Positions 45,484 through 55,460 of a stretch of DNA of 64,000 nucleotides are shown here, in pieces (the stretch's first letter is position 1; every line of letters begins with the position of its first letter). A program made the translations under genes and the position numbers. The stretch is from Anastatus disparis (taxonomy: Eukaryota; Arthropoda; Insecta; Hymenoptera; Eupelmidae). The notes under the pieces were generated by a model, which saw only the letters and a program-made list of their open reading frames with translations, was not told the DNA's origin and did no database searches. The stretch lies in NCBI GenBank assembly GCA_017163975.1, contig JAFFSR010000231.1, positions 186,001-250,000 on the forward strand, written 5' to 3'.

Positions 45484-46041
45484 CTAAAACGTTAAAGATA
45501 GCAGTGGTAGATTCATGGGTGGTGAAAAGTTTTCAATTTCAACGCTTCCGTAAATGTAATAGCGCAAATAATGCGAGACTATACGTGGTAAGCTCGTGCT
45601 TATATCACCTGTTACATACGGCTGGCAAATGTTGCTGTAAACCATGAGTACGGTTGGTAATCCGTTCACAAGATTTGCGGGACGATTAAAGGTAATGTAG
45701 TGTTCTTTATTACCTTTGCAAGAGAAAATTGGTACATTTTAAAGACCTAGAATTCTAAGTAATTTTTCCGATAGTGTAAACGTGTGCATATAAGTTGTAA
45801 AATTTTCACCGCATCGACATCTAACACGTACATAGCCACCAGCTTGGATTTCAAAATATACATGATTTTTCACATTCTTGAGTTTATTTATTTTTTCTAA
45901 AAGACTTTCGATGGCACGATAAACACCAGGTTTAACTCTGGCAAACAGCTCAGCTCTCTAAGTCTCCCTTGTTTCTCGTAAAACATTTTCCATTTTACGT
46001 TTGGCTTTCTTAACAGAAATGACCCCCTCCCGCTCAACCAT
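45484..46041 (-). pseudogene. Penton-like minor capsid protein, relic
   Basis: A single minus-strand frame of 186 codons from MVEREGV with two in-frame stops (about codons 27 and 96). It contains HVYFEIQAGGYVRV, TLSEKLLRILG and LPTVLMVYSNICQPYVTGD, then SLPRIV and MNLPLL. The VYxDIxxPxxVGDxxxxLhRxV pattern is characteristic of Polinton minor capsid (single jelly-roll, penton base type). It forms vertices in the virion. It lies between integrase and the pVI-like gene. No frameshift was seen, so decay is mild. Confidence 0.75.
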
Positions 46042-46144
46042 TGATATATGCTGAAATGTGAGAGGTATTTAATTTTAGTCAGTCCTAGACACCAGTTCCT
46101 ATGAAGATAAAAATGTTGTGATAATTGTGTCGTCAAATGTGTCA

Positions 46145-46936
46145 CCACATTGTGTGGAAAGAATTGAATTTTTCTGGATGCCCCCTACAACTGACTAATT
46201 ATTGTTTTTCCAATCCTTTACCTTCGCTCTTTAAAATCTTATCAACCTCAAACGCTTTGCTATCTAAATCCTTGCGCACTCTGCTTAACTGTTCTTCGTC
46301 AAAATATCAGTCAATTTTTTCTCCACCAAGATCTGCCAAAGTATAGACGGGTGGTTATCTTCTTGTGTCGACTCTTATAATTTTAAACAGCTCCAGAGTC
46401 CAGCCACCCTCATATGCTTTCCTGAAAACTGTCTTGGCACGAAACGGCTCTTTATCGCTGTGACGCAACGTCAAATTTTGACCACGTGAGCATTATATAA
46501 GTTAACCTTGGAAGGGGGCATTTTAATGGCACTGTGTTACGACTCGTTGTAACACATCACAATTTTTTGCAAAACTCATGACAATGAGAATATAGGTGTA
46601 CCCATCATTATAGGTTCTAAATAATCTAAAATCTGCCAACTTAGCTTCCCACACCTCAAAGGGGCTGGAAACGTTTTTATGTCGACAATGAAAACAATAT
46701 CTTACGAGTTTGTGTAAAGTATGTGTATCCTGACTCTCCAGCCATTTGGCAATCGTATTGTTATCAAATTTTTTAGGTGTTGCGTGTTTCAGTTGATGAG
46801 CACCAGCATACGCTGATGTTGCAGAAAGATTATAGTAATGCTTAAGATCATCCGGCTTTGAAGTCTCCTTTTTTCCTATTGCTTCTTCTTCGATCCAGCT
46901 TTTTCTTTCTCTTTTGTTGTCTTTTAAATGTATCAA
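46145..46936 (-). pseudogene. Polinton retroviral-type integrase, catalytic core deleted
   Basis: The N-terminal 137 codons (46,523-46,936) show LKHYYNLSATSAYAGAHQLK, WLESQDTHTLHK and YNDGYTYILIV, as in Polinton integrases. Past a break, the C-terminal part at about 46,145-46,470 carries KAYEGGWTLELFKI, YTLADLGGEKI and HPEKFNSF, the SH3/chromo-like tail. Only about 50 bp separates them, so most of the DDE core (second Asp and Glu) is missing. The WQAD site that supplies the first Asp reads WEAK (Lys at residue 99). Stops also lie in the C-terminal part. Integration function is lost. Confidence 0.8.
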
Positions 46937-47198
46937 ACCAAATTTCGCTGATCATGCACAAAACAGTGATGCCAGCTGCAGTCTTTTCATTACTATCCGA
47001 GAGGATGCGTGAAAATGCTCGTTCAGCCAATAGTCTGTTGGCTTTTATGCGATCTGTTCTTCTTCCATTTAAATATGAAATATCGTGCTGTTGACAGGCA
47101 TATTCAGGAGGATTTTTTTTTCTTTGACCACGTCTGAAACGCTTTTCAAGATCCGTGCCAGGACCTAGAAAATAGTAGCTGCATTGTAAAGGGTACAA
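46848..47198 (-). CDS. Parvovirus-type phospholipase A2 domain protein
   Basis: A 116-codon frame, the least damaged in the element. LGPGTDL (residues 11-17) is the Ca-binding loop and QQHDISY (36-42) holds the His-Asp catalytic pair of the VP1-type phospholipase A2. A hydrophobic stretch (about 73-87) and a very basic tail (about 92-112) follow. In parvoviruses this activity breaches endosomal membrane; adintoviruses carry a homologue with a presumed similar virion role. The last 90 bp overlap the integrase N-terminus in another frame. Start at the first Met (47,198), close to the motif; true N-terminus uncertain. Expression is unknown. Confidence 0.75.
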   Translation of the reverse strand: MYPLQCSYYFLGPGTDLEKRFRRGQRKKNPPEYACQQHDISYLNGRRTDRIKANRLLAERAFSRILSDSNEKTAAGITVLCMISEIWFDTFKRQQKRKKKLDRRRSNRKKGDFKAG

Positions 47199-47349
47199 CT
47201 AAAATAATTCGGTCTATAAAAGTACCAGTATTCTCCTCCTCCTCTTTCTTTTCCTTCTCCTTTTTTTCCTCTCCCTTCATTACTTTCTCCCATGCTCATA
47301 TATACGGGTCTTTCTTAGCTATTTGATGCGACTCTTTTTTGCATGGTGT

Positions 47350-47900
47350 AGCTTCTAACTCACTACCAACTTTTTGACGCTTTTTCACATTTTCGTCTGT
47401 TTTCTCCTTTACGTTCGTTTGATTAGTAGCTGTTGAAGTATAAGAACCTTCGTTTACTAACGATGACAGCGATGATTCAGGGGTATGAGATATAATCGTA
47501 TGCCAAAGTTGATCATCATAAACTGCTTGTATCCACGCGGTGGTGGTTTTTTTCTATTTCTCATAGCCTTGTTCACTAAATCGACAATATTAGTACCCTC
47601 GACAATAGTGCCATCTAGCTTGATTACACCAGGACTATTTCATTAAATTTTTGCAATGCCGACTCCACAAGATGTTCGACATCGATTTTGTCATTATTGT
47701 CTGTACCCATTGTCGTTCCCATTTCTAATAATGTTGTCTCGTGTGGATGTACTATACCCCCACTCGCATACTCATCTTCCTCTTTTGGATGTAAGTAACG
47801 CTGCAAGATCTGCTGATATTGCAAAGATTTAAGCACTCATTATTCGTAGAATGTAGAATTTTACTCATTTCCTCGTCAAGGCGTGCCGTGGTTATACCAG
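47350..47900 (-). pseudogene. Polinton conserved protein with SNIVDL-type motif, relic
   Basis: Minus-strand fragments: ARLDEEMSKIL, then YQQILQRYLHPKEEDE (open part 47,624-47,836, 70 codons). After a shift KLDGTIVEGTNIVDLV and RNRKKPPPRGY follow. The arrangement matches a conserved protein of unknown role in arthropod Polintons/adintoviruses. It is broken by several stops and at least one frameshift. It lies between the ALNI/GNI protein and the phospholipase. Confidence 0.55.
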
Positions 47901-48059
47901 GTGTCTGGACACTGGATGTCGGTCGTGTATGATTAGTAGTTGTTAGGTCATATTGCTGCTGCTGTTGCTGATGCTATTGCTCTAAACACTCTTGCGGTAC
48001 TGAAATCATATTTCTTGCGTACTTCATGCCGATATAACAAGTTTCACAATCAGCAGTAC

Positions 48060-48349
48060 TAAATATGCTGATATTAACACCAATTTCTTTTTTACCTATG
48101 AACTACCGGGTTTAGCAAGCTTTCGCAACAGAGGTGCGAATTTTCGCAACTGTCTCTTGTAATAATTGTTAAGTTGAATATTTCCATGTTGAATGTTTAA
48201 AGCACACTTGCAAATTTACGTTACAAGTTTAGAATTTACTTGACGTGATATGGCCTTAAGTTCGTAAAGTTTGATTTCATACAAAACATGTTAATGAGTC
48301 TAGTACTTTTCTGAAATTGGTCTGCTATGACGTTTTGCGGGCTCCATTA
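48060..48349 (-). pseudogene. Polinton conserved small protein with ALNI..GNI motif, relic
   Basis: Begins MEPAKRHSRPISEKY at about 48,349. After a stop and shift it continues with YELKAISRQVNSKL, CALNIQHGNIQL and YYKRQLRKF, then LRKLAKPGSS. I recognise the C-ALNI-xxGNI-xL...YKxQLRxxxxxLRxLA pattern from Polinton/adintovirus genomes, where its role is unknown. It sits directly after the ATPase. Confidence 0.6.
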
Positions 48350-48373
48350 CAATCACACGACTAAAAGATTCTC

Positions 48374-49006
48374 CTAGCGAGCACCAGCTTTTATGAGTGC
48401 GCAACAAGGCACATAAAAGTACTCATGTTTGTCAAACATAAATATACAAGAACGAAGTCTCATGTTTCCAGGTGTGTCCTGTTTCAGATCTACAAACAAA
48501 TAGCCGTCTGGCTGTGCTGTGGCATCGAGATATGCCTCTTGCGAAAAACAAAGCTCTTTGAGGCAAACTTGGCGCGACAGATGATTTATTTGCGCTAAAT
48601 CGCGTGGATTTTTAAATACCACGATGTAATATGAGTTTGAAGAAATTTCTCGCTGACCTTGATGAAAAAGATTTTGCGAGATAAAGATGACACTCAAGTT
48701 ATTGTGATGACTGCCTTTGAAAAGGAGATTGACAACAGCTCTGTTAGACGGTTCTCTCATTATATCGTCGAGAATCAAGAGTTTTGCTCGTGGATCATTG
48801 GAATAATCTTAGCTCTTCAGTAAACTTTAGTGAAATTCGATTTCCTCACTTAACTCCTTGTAAATTGGCTGCCACTCGATAAAGTACAAGAGTATACGCT
48901 CGAATTTTGTACCACTCATGCGATACATGCAATGCATAAAATTTTTCACAAATACAGTTTTACCACATGAGCTGGGTCCACAAATCATCAAAGTCCACGG
49001 ATGCAT
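48374..49006 (-). pseudogene. FtsK/HerA-type DNA packaging ATPase (A32-like), two in-frame stops
   Basis: One frame of 210 codons. Walker A GPSSCGKT is at residues 10-17 and Walker B LLILDD at about 76-81. The sensor-like segment VIFISQNLF follows and the C-terminus has FVDLKQDT. Stops at codons 60 and 66 separate Walker A from Walker B; there is no frameshift. This family pumps viral DNA into preformed capsids (poxvirus A32, Polinton ATPase). Length is normal for the family. The open part from 48,778 lacks Walker A and cannot be active. Confidence 0.85.
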
Positions 49007-49265
49007 TTACTTGCCGCTCCTGCTAAACTTCTACTGATAATCGCATCGCGCGATCGCATGTGCAAGCAGTACCGTTATGGCGCTAACCAGTTATTTAACT
49101 GTTTATTAGCTATATAGCTGGCTGACGTCAGAATTATTCCGCACTTCAGCTATATGGCCGGAAAAGTCCAACAAGTATTAGCCTATTATTTACTTGAAAA
49201 AGCTCGCTACCGTCATAATTGTACCTCTGACCATCACCACCATTACCATCACCCCGCATTTCCAG

Positions 49266-49273
49266 TATAAAAG
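49266..49273 (+). promoter_or_regulatory. TATA box-like motif in the divergent spacer
   Basis: TATAAAAG in the 455-bp gap between the ATPase start (minus, 49,006) and a small + frame (49,461). It is followed at about 30 bp by a CGGTTAGCG stretch. Position suits a promoter for the + gene; weak evidence alone. Confidence 0.35.
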
Positions 49274-49460
49274 TAAAAGCAGCAGTAGTGCTCGGTTAGC
49301 GTTGGACTAGTTTTGGTATCATAAAAATAAATAGCTTATAGTCTAGAAATCTGAGCAAAAAGATTATCAAATTAAAAAAAAAATTCATTAAAGACTTAAA
49401 TTTTTAAAGTTTTATAAACTTTTCTAAAGAGTCGTCAGAAAGTGTGCTGAGACTATAATA

Positions 49461-49676
49461 ATGAGTCAAACAAAAAAGGTGCAATTCAAGGAAGCCAGAC
49501 CGGATATTTGTGTGATACGTGTGTGGGATTATGCGAGTTGTGCAGCGCGACGTGGAGAGTAGAAGCAAGCGGCTCGTGATAGAGAGAGATTTAAAATGAG
49601 AGTGGAAAGAATGAAGATTATTCTGGAACCTATAATTTTGAAAACAATTGATGACTACTTGATTAACAGAGAATAA
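49461..49676 (+). pseudogene. Small plus-strand protein of the Polinton, interrupted
   Basis: Starts MSQTKKVQFKEARPDI and continues in frame after one stop (about codon 31) with RERFKMRVERMK, then ends at 49,676 (about 71 codons). Rich in Arg/Lys and charged throughout. It is the only element gene I see on the + strand, in the spacer between polymerase and ATPase where small accessory genes often lie. No family recognised. Confidence 0.35.
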
Positions 49677-49821
49677 CTTTAGAATTTTGTTCCATCATTT
49701 TTTTTTTTATTAGATTACTATAAATTATGAAAATTTATTACGAAATTGTATTTGTTTTAATTATATGACCTATATATAATATTATCACTTAAGTAATACA
49801 TCAAAAATAATTTATCATTTA

Positions 49822-52802
49822 ATTAGATTTATAATCGTATGGATAACTGAGCTCGTTATTTACAAACCATCTCCTTAAATATACAGGCTTACATACTTTA
49901 TATTCAGGTCGTTTTATAAGATCATGAAATTGTGTAGGCCTTAAAGCGTCGTATTTAGCAAAAATTGGTGGTATTTCGCTGGTAACAAATTTCGGTATGA
50001 AATCAAAGTTTATTTTTTGACTCACCGATGAATTAAGCCTGATGCCTTTGATTTTGCAAACACATCCTTCGACGCTTCATTGTCAAATATTTGTACCCGT
50101 AAAATTTTGGTCCTTTAGAGACGAATGATGTTATACTCTTACCAAGACCGCAACAAGCCAATTCGTCGGTCAAATCACCCAAGAACGGTCCTGCCCCAGC
50201 ATCGTACTCACCGACGCGACTTACATATACAATAAAATCAGTATCGTAATACAACACACGTTCACCTAACGGTCGCACTTCTTCGTAAAGTTTTAAACGC
50301 GCCAGAGCTGTGGTACTACAACGTTATATAATGCCGATGGCTCGACAGCTGGTTCTCTGCTGTACCAGCTTACGTAAATTGTCGTATCGTCAATCAGTGA
50401 AATTAAGTCAGCCTATGCCTCGGCACTACAGTGTGATTCAAACAATCTCTGTGGATAATCCACCAATCCGATCTTTGCGACATTTTCTCGTTGACCAAAT
50501 TTACTCCACAATGAATTTAGACAGAGTTTTGCTACAGGTCTTAGGCGAGCATTATATTTTATTTGATTTTTGTCTAATTTTATACCCTCTTAGTCCGACG
50601 CTTACGTTTTCTTCACATGATTTCATAAGACCATATTTCATAATAATAAAATACATAGCCCATTTAAGCGATTTTTTTTTAACTCGTCAGCCACACCCGT
50701 ACTGATAATAACTCGATCATCAACATTTTCATAGTCACAATCTGTGCTATACATCAATTCAACGCATGTTCGACATAGTGAAAATAAAAGCTCATTATGC
50801 ATTTTAACGGGGAGTAAAGCATGATGTGAATTTCGTGGTGCTAATACTTCACATTTAATAAGACCTTCAACCTGACTTATGTTATTCGTTTGACCCACGA
50901 GAGTGCGACACTCATCTTCGCCTACGTTGAGAGTTGGATGACTAATGGGATACTGCAAATATTTACAAATATATGGATACAACGAACACACGTCCACGTA
51001 TTTTATATTTTCGACCTCTTTTGCATCGTAAATTTTGACTGTATATCCCATTTGTCCGCTAGAAAATGCTTTTCGAGGATTTGATGGTATGTGCCATTTT
51101 CGTGTCTTATCTTCAATGTACGACCTTATACTCTCGTTCTCCAAGTACTAACGATCGAAATCACACTCCTACTTTTCGATAAGTTCATAACTATGGGCTC
51201 GTATTTTTTCTAATAACCGCATGGTTCTCTCGAAACGTTCGTCCATATTTTCCTAGTTTACGAGCCTTGAATCTGGGTCTATTGTGTAACACCACACACA
51301 GCTATGTCAATAACGCCCGTGAAATTGTAAAACAATTCTCTTTCTATTTTCAAGTATGCAATATTCGTCTACTAAAGGGCCTTTGGGAAGTCTCTTTTTT
51401 CGTGAACGAACGGTATACTGATTTTGTGGATTCAACACATTTTCCATCCAGCACAACCACCTCATCACCTTCATAGACTGCTTATTTGCTTGTCTATAGC
51501 CACTTTAAGGTATAATACATATTGTATCTCTTTGTAAAAATTTTTTTCTCCACACACGCATGCAAGATTTTGCGATGGTGGCACTCTCTACAAACGGATC
51601 TGTACTACCACATTCGATGAAGGTATTGCGAAAAGCTAGATATGCTGATCGTAAAATTTTTACTTCTTGCTTACAATATTTCATGAATTCATTTCTAAAA
51701 TTGAATATATAATTTTCAGCTTTATTTTCGTTATACCACTGCATAAATTCGCGTCTCTCTTCGACCTTTATCGAATCTGGCGAGAAAGTCTATATCAGCG
51801 GCATTTTTGTTATTCCAGAAGAAGGCTTTTGCTTCATAGCATTTTTGCTCACATTTATAATTTTTCTGATGATTAAATTTTTTATTGTAAGGTATACAGT
51901 AGCCTCGACTCCTAGCCAGTGCGAGTAAATTTGAAATCAGCTGATAATGTCTGGAATTTTCATAATACATGATATTTAGAGAATGTCTAACGACATCACC
52001 AACGTCGTGTATGAAACGTGCACCATCGTAGAGCGGCCTTTATCTACAACCAAAATTTTGAAAAGAATAAACGACGATCGCGACTCCAAAGAGTGCATAA
52101 TATTCTTGAAATAATTTAATCTTCTCTATACCACAGCCCGTTTCGGGTATCGTAGCTCTCGCAGCTCTGACAAGTTTTAATGCTTGCACTTTCCGATATT
52201 GTGCTGTATGATGTCTTATTTTATTCCATCTGTCATGGGAAATTCCACTACGCGTTTGACCACGTATGGCGTATATGTGAGCATCGACTAGCAAGCGGGG
52301 AAGACAAAGACTGTCACTATTTTCAATATTTAGAATAGATTTTCTAAAAATTGATTTGCTAGTGAGAGAAACACGACCCGCACCCTCTGGTTTAGTCACA
52401 GTATTGACTTCAATATTCAAAACATAAACAATTGCGAAACCATCATTCCTTTGTACTATACTAGATATCACTTCAAGTAAATCTACCGGTGAAAAATCAC
52501 GAAGCAGTCTAAAAGAAAAGCATAGAGGTCCGTGCACGAAACGCTTAGAGCGATATAGTCATGCCGATATAATCTGATGGCTGTGCATATTAACACACGT
52601 AACGATATAAATTGTTCATAACGGTCTTCAACCAACCATATAGATTTGCATTAGCTGGTGAAGGTAATATCGACACTCTTAATTGTCGCCCTTGAAGCTT
52701 AAGCTGTTTATAATATCGTGAAGTTTTTTCATGAATGGTAATGTGTTTCTGAGCAGAAGTATCATATCCCTGTTGAAGACATTCGTCTACAATACTGTGC
52801 AA
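49822..52802 (-). pseudogene. Protein-primed type B-family DNA polymerase, relic
   Basis: Minus-strand pieces in order. N-terminal region 52,040-52,802, including KPEGAGRV and SLCLPRLLV. Cys-containing segment 51,731-51,970. Exonuclease end 51,505-51,744, with FMKYCKQEVKILR and SATIAKSCMRVWRKKFL. Palm motif A YVDVCSLYPYI at about 50,975-51,000, motif B NSFWSKFGQ near 50,500, motif C YYDTDF at 50,234-50,251, and a C-terminus ending 49,822. Motif C usually reads DTDS; here it is DTDF. At least five frame changes and several stops. The family replicates linear genomes from a protein primer. The order and length (about 1,000 codons) fit Polinton PolB. Confidence 0.85.
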
Positions 52803-52933
52803 TAATATATGAGTTAATACTATTATAAAATTACGTACATCTCAATAGTCGAGAACTTCTGTACTTGGTGTCGATATTGCAGATAATGTAGTTTCAGGTA
52901 AAACTATTTCGACGTTTGTATATCCTTGTCATT

Positions 52934-53176
52934 TCAGTAAGAGTAGACAGGCAACAGTTTATTAAGTGGTGGTGGCGCTGTAGTATCAGCAATTACCCCT
53001 TCCAACATTGTGTTTAGGGTACTATGATCATAAGTCACGTGATCATCTAACGAATTTATAACTTCTCGTACTTCTTCAGTGGGCGTTGGTAATGCAGGAT
53101 CTCTCAAACTATGCAACTGTTTTTCTGCTGACAATAAATTCATCAGTAGCTCATCCCCACCACTATCCTCCATCAT
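52934..53176 (-). CDS. Acidic frame upstream of PolB, function unknown
   Basis: An 80-codon frame starting MMEDSGGDELLMNLL, strongly acidic, with a Pro-rich end. It lies just 5' of the polymerase relic on the same strand and may be its N-terminal extension or a separate small protein. No domain recognised. Confidence 0.35.
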   Translation of the reverse strand: MMEDSGGDELLMNLLSAEKQLHSLRDPALPTPTEEVREVINSLDDHVTYDHSTLNTMLEGVIADTTAPPPLNKLLPVYSY

Positions 53177-53219
53177 GTTTTGCAGGTCTGAAAATTTTTT
53201 AATATCATATCTATTAAAG

Positions 53220-53810
53220 TTAAACTATTTTAAAATAGAAAGTCTCATCTTACGAAATTCTCCGACCATAAATAAAAAATCTATAGATTATTGATCCGAT
53301 ATTGGGAATCGATATTTTTTCGTAAAACATATTTTTGGATTTTTCATTGTATTTACAACATAAAAGTATTATCTTGCAAAATTTTTTGATGGTAAATAAG
53401 TAAGTTATTGAGTATTTGTTCGATATTGGAAATCAATATTTTTTTGTAAAATATATTTTTGAATTTATTATTTTATTTACAACAAAAAAGTCTTATCCCG
53501 CGAAATTCTACGACCATAAATAAAAAATCTATACATTATTTATCCAATATTGGAAATCGATATTTTTTTGTGAAACATATTTTTTGAATCATCACTGTAT
53601 TTGCAATATAAAAGTATTATCTTGCAAAATTTTTTGACCGTGAATATATAAGTTATTGAGCATTCGTTCGATATTGTAAATCAATATTTCTTGTAAAACT
53701 TATTTTTGGATTTCCCATTTTATTTACAACATAAAAGTACTATTCTGCGAAATTTCCCGGTGGTAAATAAAAAAGATATAGATTATTGAACGATTATTGG
53801 CTACGATTTC
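53220..53810. repeat. AT-rich tandem repeat of about 121-bp units
   Basis: About five units, each with RTAAATAAR...TTATTGA, CGATATTGGAAATC and TATTTACAACATAAAAGT. Alternate units are more alike, giving a 245-bp higher period (for example CCATAAATAAAAAATCTATA at 53,267 and 53,512). It borders the polymerase end of the Polinton. Confidence 0.8.
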
Positions 53811-54310
53811 GTTATTCTAGAATACATTACTAGATCTGTTATTGGATTCATGATAGAAAATATGCATAACTTACCTGTAGTGACACGATGATGTAACATG
53901 AGATGTCTGACCTAAGGCACATCTTGCATTCCTTTGCTCATAATACGGCGACCAACTATATCAAGTATCTGATTATCGGTAAAAATATTTCGCTTAAACA
54001 TATAGGCTAAAGTAGGTAGCCCGCAAAGTCCTATGATGAATTTGATTTTTTTTAACAATTTATTCATAAAGCAAGTTTTCAAATTTTTGCACCATGCGTG
54101 ATTACAAAATAGTTTTATTTGTGGTTCACGAAGGAGAGCTACATTTAAAATAGCTATTAAAATATTATATAATTCTTTTTTATTTAATCTCTTTTTTGTT
54201 ATTCTTCTTTGAATGTTAAAACTCAGAATGATATCCGAACCGTAAATCGTTGTCTATTTATACCTACATTGAATCATAAATTTAAGGGTAAGCATGCGCT
54301 CAAAATATAA
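53811..54310. other. Region without recognised gene
   Basis: About 500 bp of AT-rich DNA. No frame above 60 codons and no clear repeat. Confidence 0.5.
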
Positions 54311-54314
54311 TATT

Positions 54315-55460
54315 TCTTTACATACTGTTAGTACACATTTCATATCATTTTTTCAACAAAAAAATTAAGAATATATTTTCAATTTCAAATCCGCAATGTC
54401 ATGTTTATTCTCTTTTTTATATTTATTCAAAGCATACATCATAAGTTTCAGGTTCTCGCAATAAACGCATAGACACGAATCGTTGGATGGATCGGGTATG
54501 ACCCACCTTAGTCTTAGGGCATAGAATATTCATTTACCGATTTTTGTTTTAATTTTAGGATTTTCCTCTATGAATAATTGATATATTTCTTTTATGCTTC
54601 GCGTAAGAAAGCGTTTAACTTTTTCAGTTTTTATATCATTTTCTTTAACAGATATTGTGTCACTTTTATTTGCACTTTGACGAGAACAATTGAAATCATC
54701 GTTCAAATAATAATTTTTCACTTTCGTTATAATTCCGCTATCCAAAGAATGGACACAATAGATCTCAGGCTTTTTGTAAATATCTTTATCATTTACCAAT
54801 GATCTTGCTTGATCAATCATATAAACAGTTACATTTGATAAGACTGATAATAAATAATTTTGGGAAATGTTGCTTGGTATAAGACTTAAGAGGACGTTGG
54901 ATGTCTCTATCCTCTTCTAATTAAAATATGTTGGTTCTTGGAAAAGCTAGTGATTATTGATAAAAATTAAGAGTTGTCTGCAACTTCTATAGTAAAAAGC
55001 AATATTTTTTCTGATAAGAACAAATTAATTTTGATGCTTTGTTTTCAAGAAAAGTTTGACATACTTAAATCATATTCTCTAGCCTAAGTTATGATTTTTT
55101 TAGTATGCCAAACTTTTCTTGAAGACAAAGCATCATAATTAATTTGTTTTCATCAGAAAAAATATTGCTTTTAACTGTACAAGTTGTGGACACTAATTTT
55201 GATCAATTATCACCAGCTTTTCCAAAAACCTACATTTTTAAAATAAAAAAGGATGGAGGGATCCAGCGTCCTCTTAATAACCGCACTTTCTCAAGAAAAT
55301 TTGAACAAGCATCTAAAGCAATTTTAATATTATCTAGCCATTTATCACATATTTCAAATTCGTTATTTTCGTTTAATGTGGACAAATCCGTTATATCGTA
55401 GACTTTCATAATTTTACTTGCTGTTTGTGAATCAAATACATCGTTTATTTGTTTTCTTTT
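54315..55460 (-). pseudogene. TTAA-transposon transposase, copy B (truncated, MITE-interrupted)
   Basis: Homologous to codons of about 120-390 of the transposase at 27,431-29,479. It includes KRKQIND, MKVYDITDLS and FLEKVRLL, then, beyond the MITE at 54,890-55,273, YMIDQARSLVND, FLTRSIKEIYQLF and CLCVYCEN. It has a Trp where copy A has the stop at 28,373, and no stop at the positions of copy A's first two. It carries its own stops (near 54,530 and 54,365). Both transposase ends are missing. At 55,450-55,462 it runs straight into a Gypsy RNase H sequence. Confidence 0.8.
54890..55273. mobile_element. TTAA MITE inside transposase copy B
   Basis: TTAA at 54,886-54,889 and 55,274-55,277. The ends GAGGACGTTGGATGTCTC and GGGATCCAGCGTCCTC are inverted. 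Long interior arms include AGCAATATTTTTTCTGATAA and the inverse. Copy A gives the uninterrupted coding sequence across this point. Confidence 0.9.

Larger units (their letters stand above)
39100..53176 (-). mobile_element. Polinton/Maverick- or adintovirus-like element, decayed
   Basis: Minus-strand genes in order: B-family DNA polymerase, packaging ATPase, two small conserved proteins, phospholipase A2, retroviral-type integrase, penton-like minor capsid, pVI-like protein, major capsid and a further conserved protein. This set defines self-synthesising Polintons, and with the phospholipase it resembles arthropod adintoviruses. Terminal inverted repeats and the adenain-type protease were not found. 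The 40.5-45.05 kb interval is foreign DNA. Nearly all genes are broken, so this is an old integrated copy. Confidence 0.85.

Noticed and set aside
46858..47094. 78-codon + strand frame with hydrophobic start
   Set aside because: Antisense to the phospholipase and integrase coding sequence.
50310..50705. 131-codon + strand frame
   Set aside because: Shadow of the polymerase relic; the minus strand carries palm motif B in this interval.
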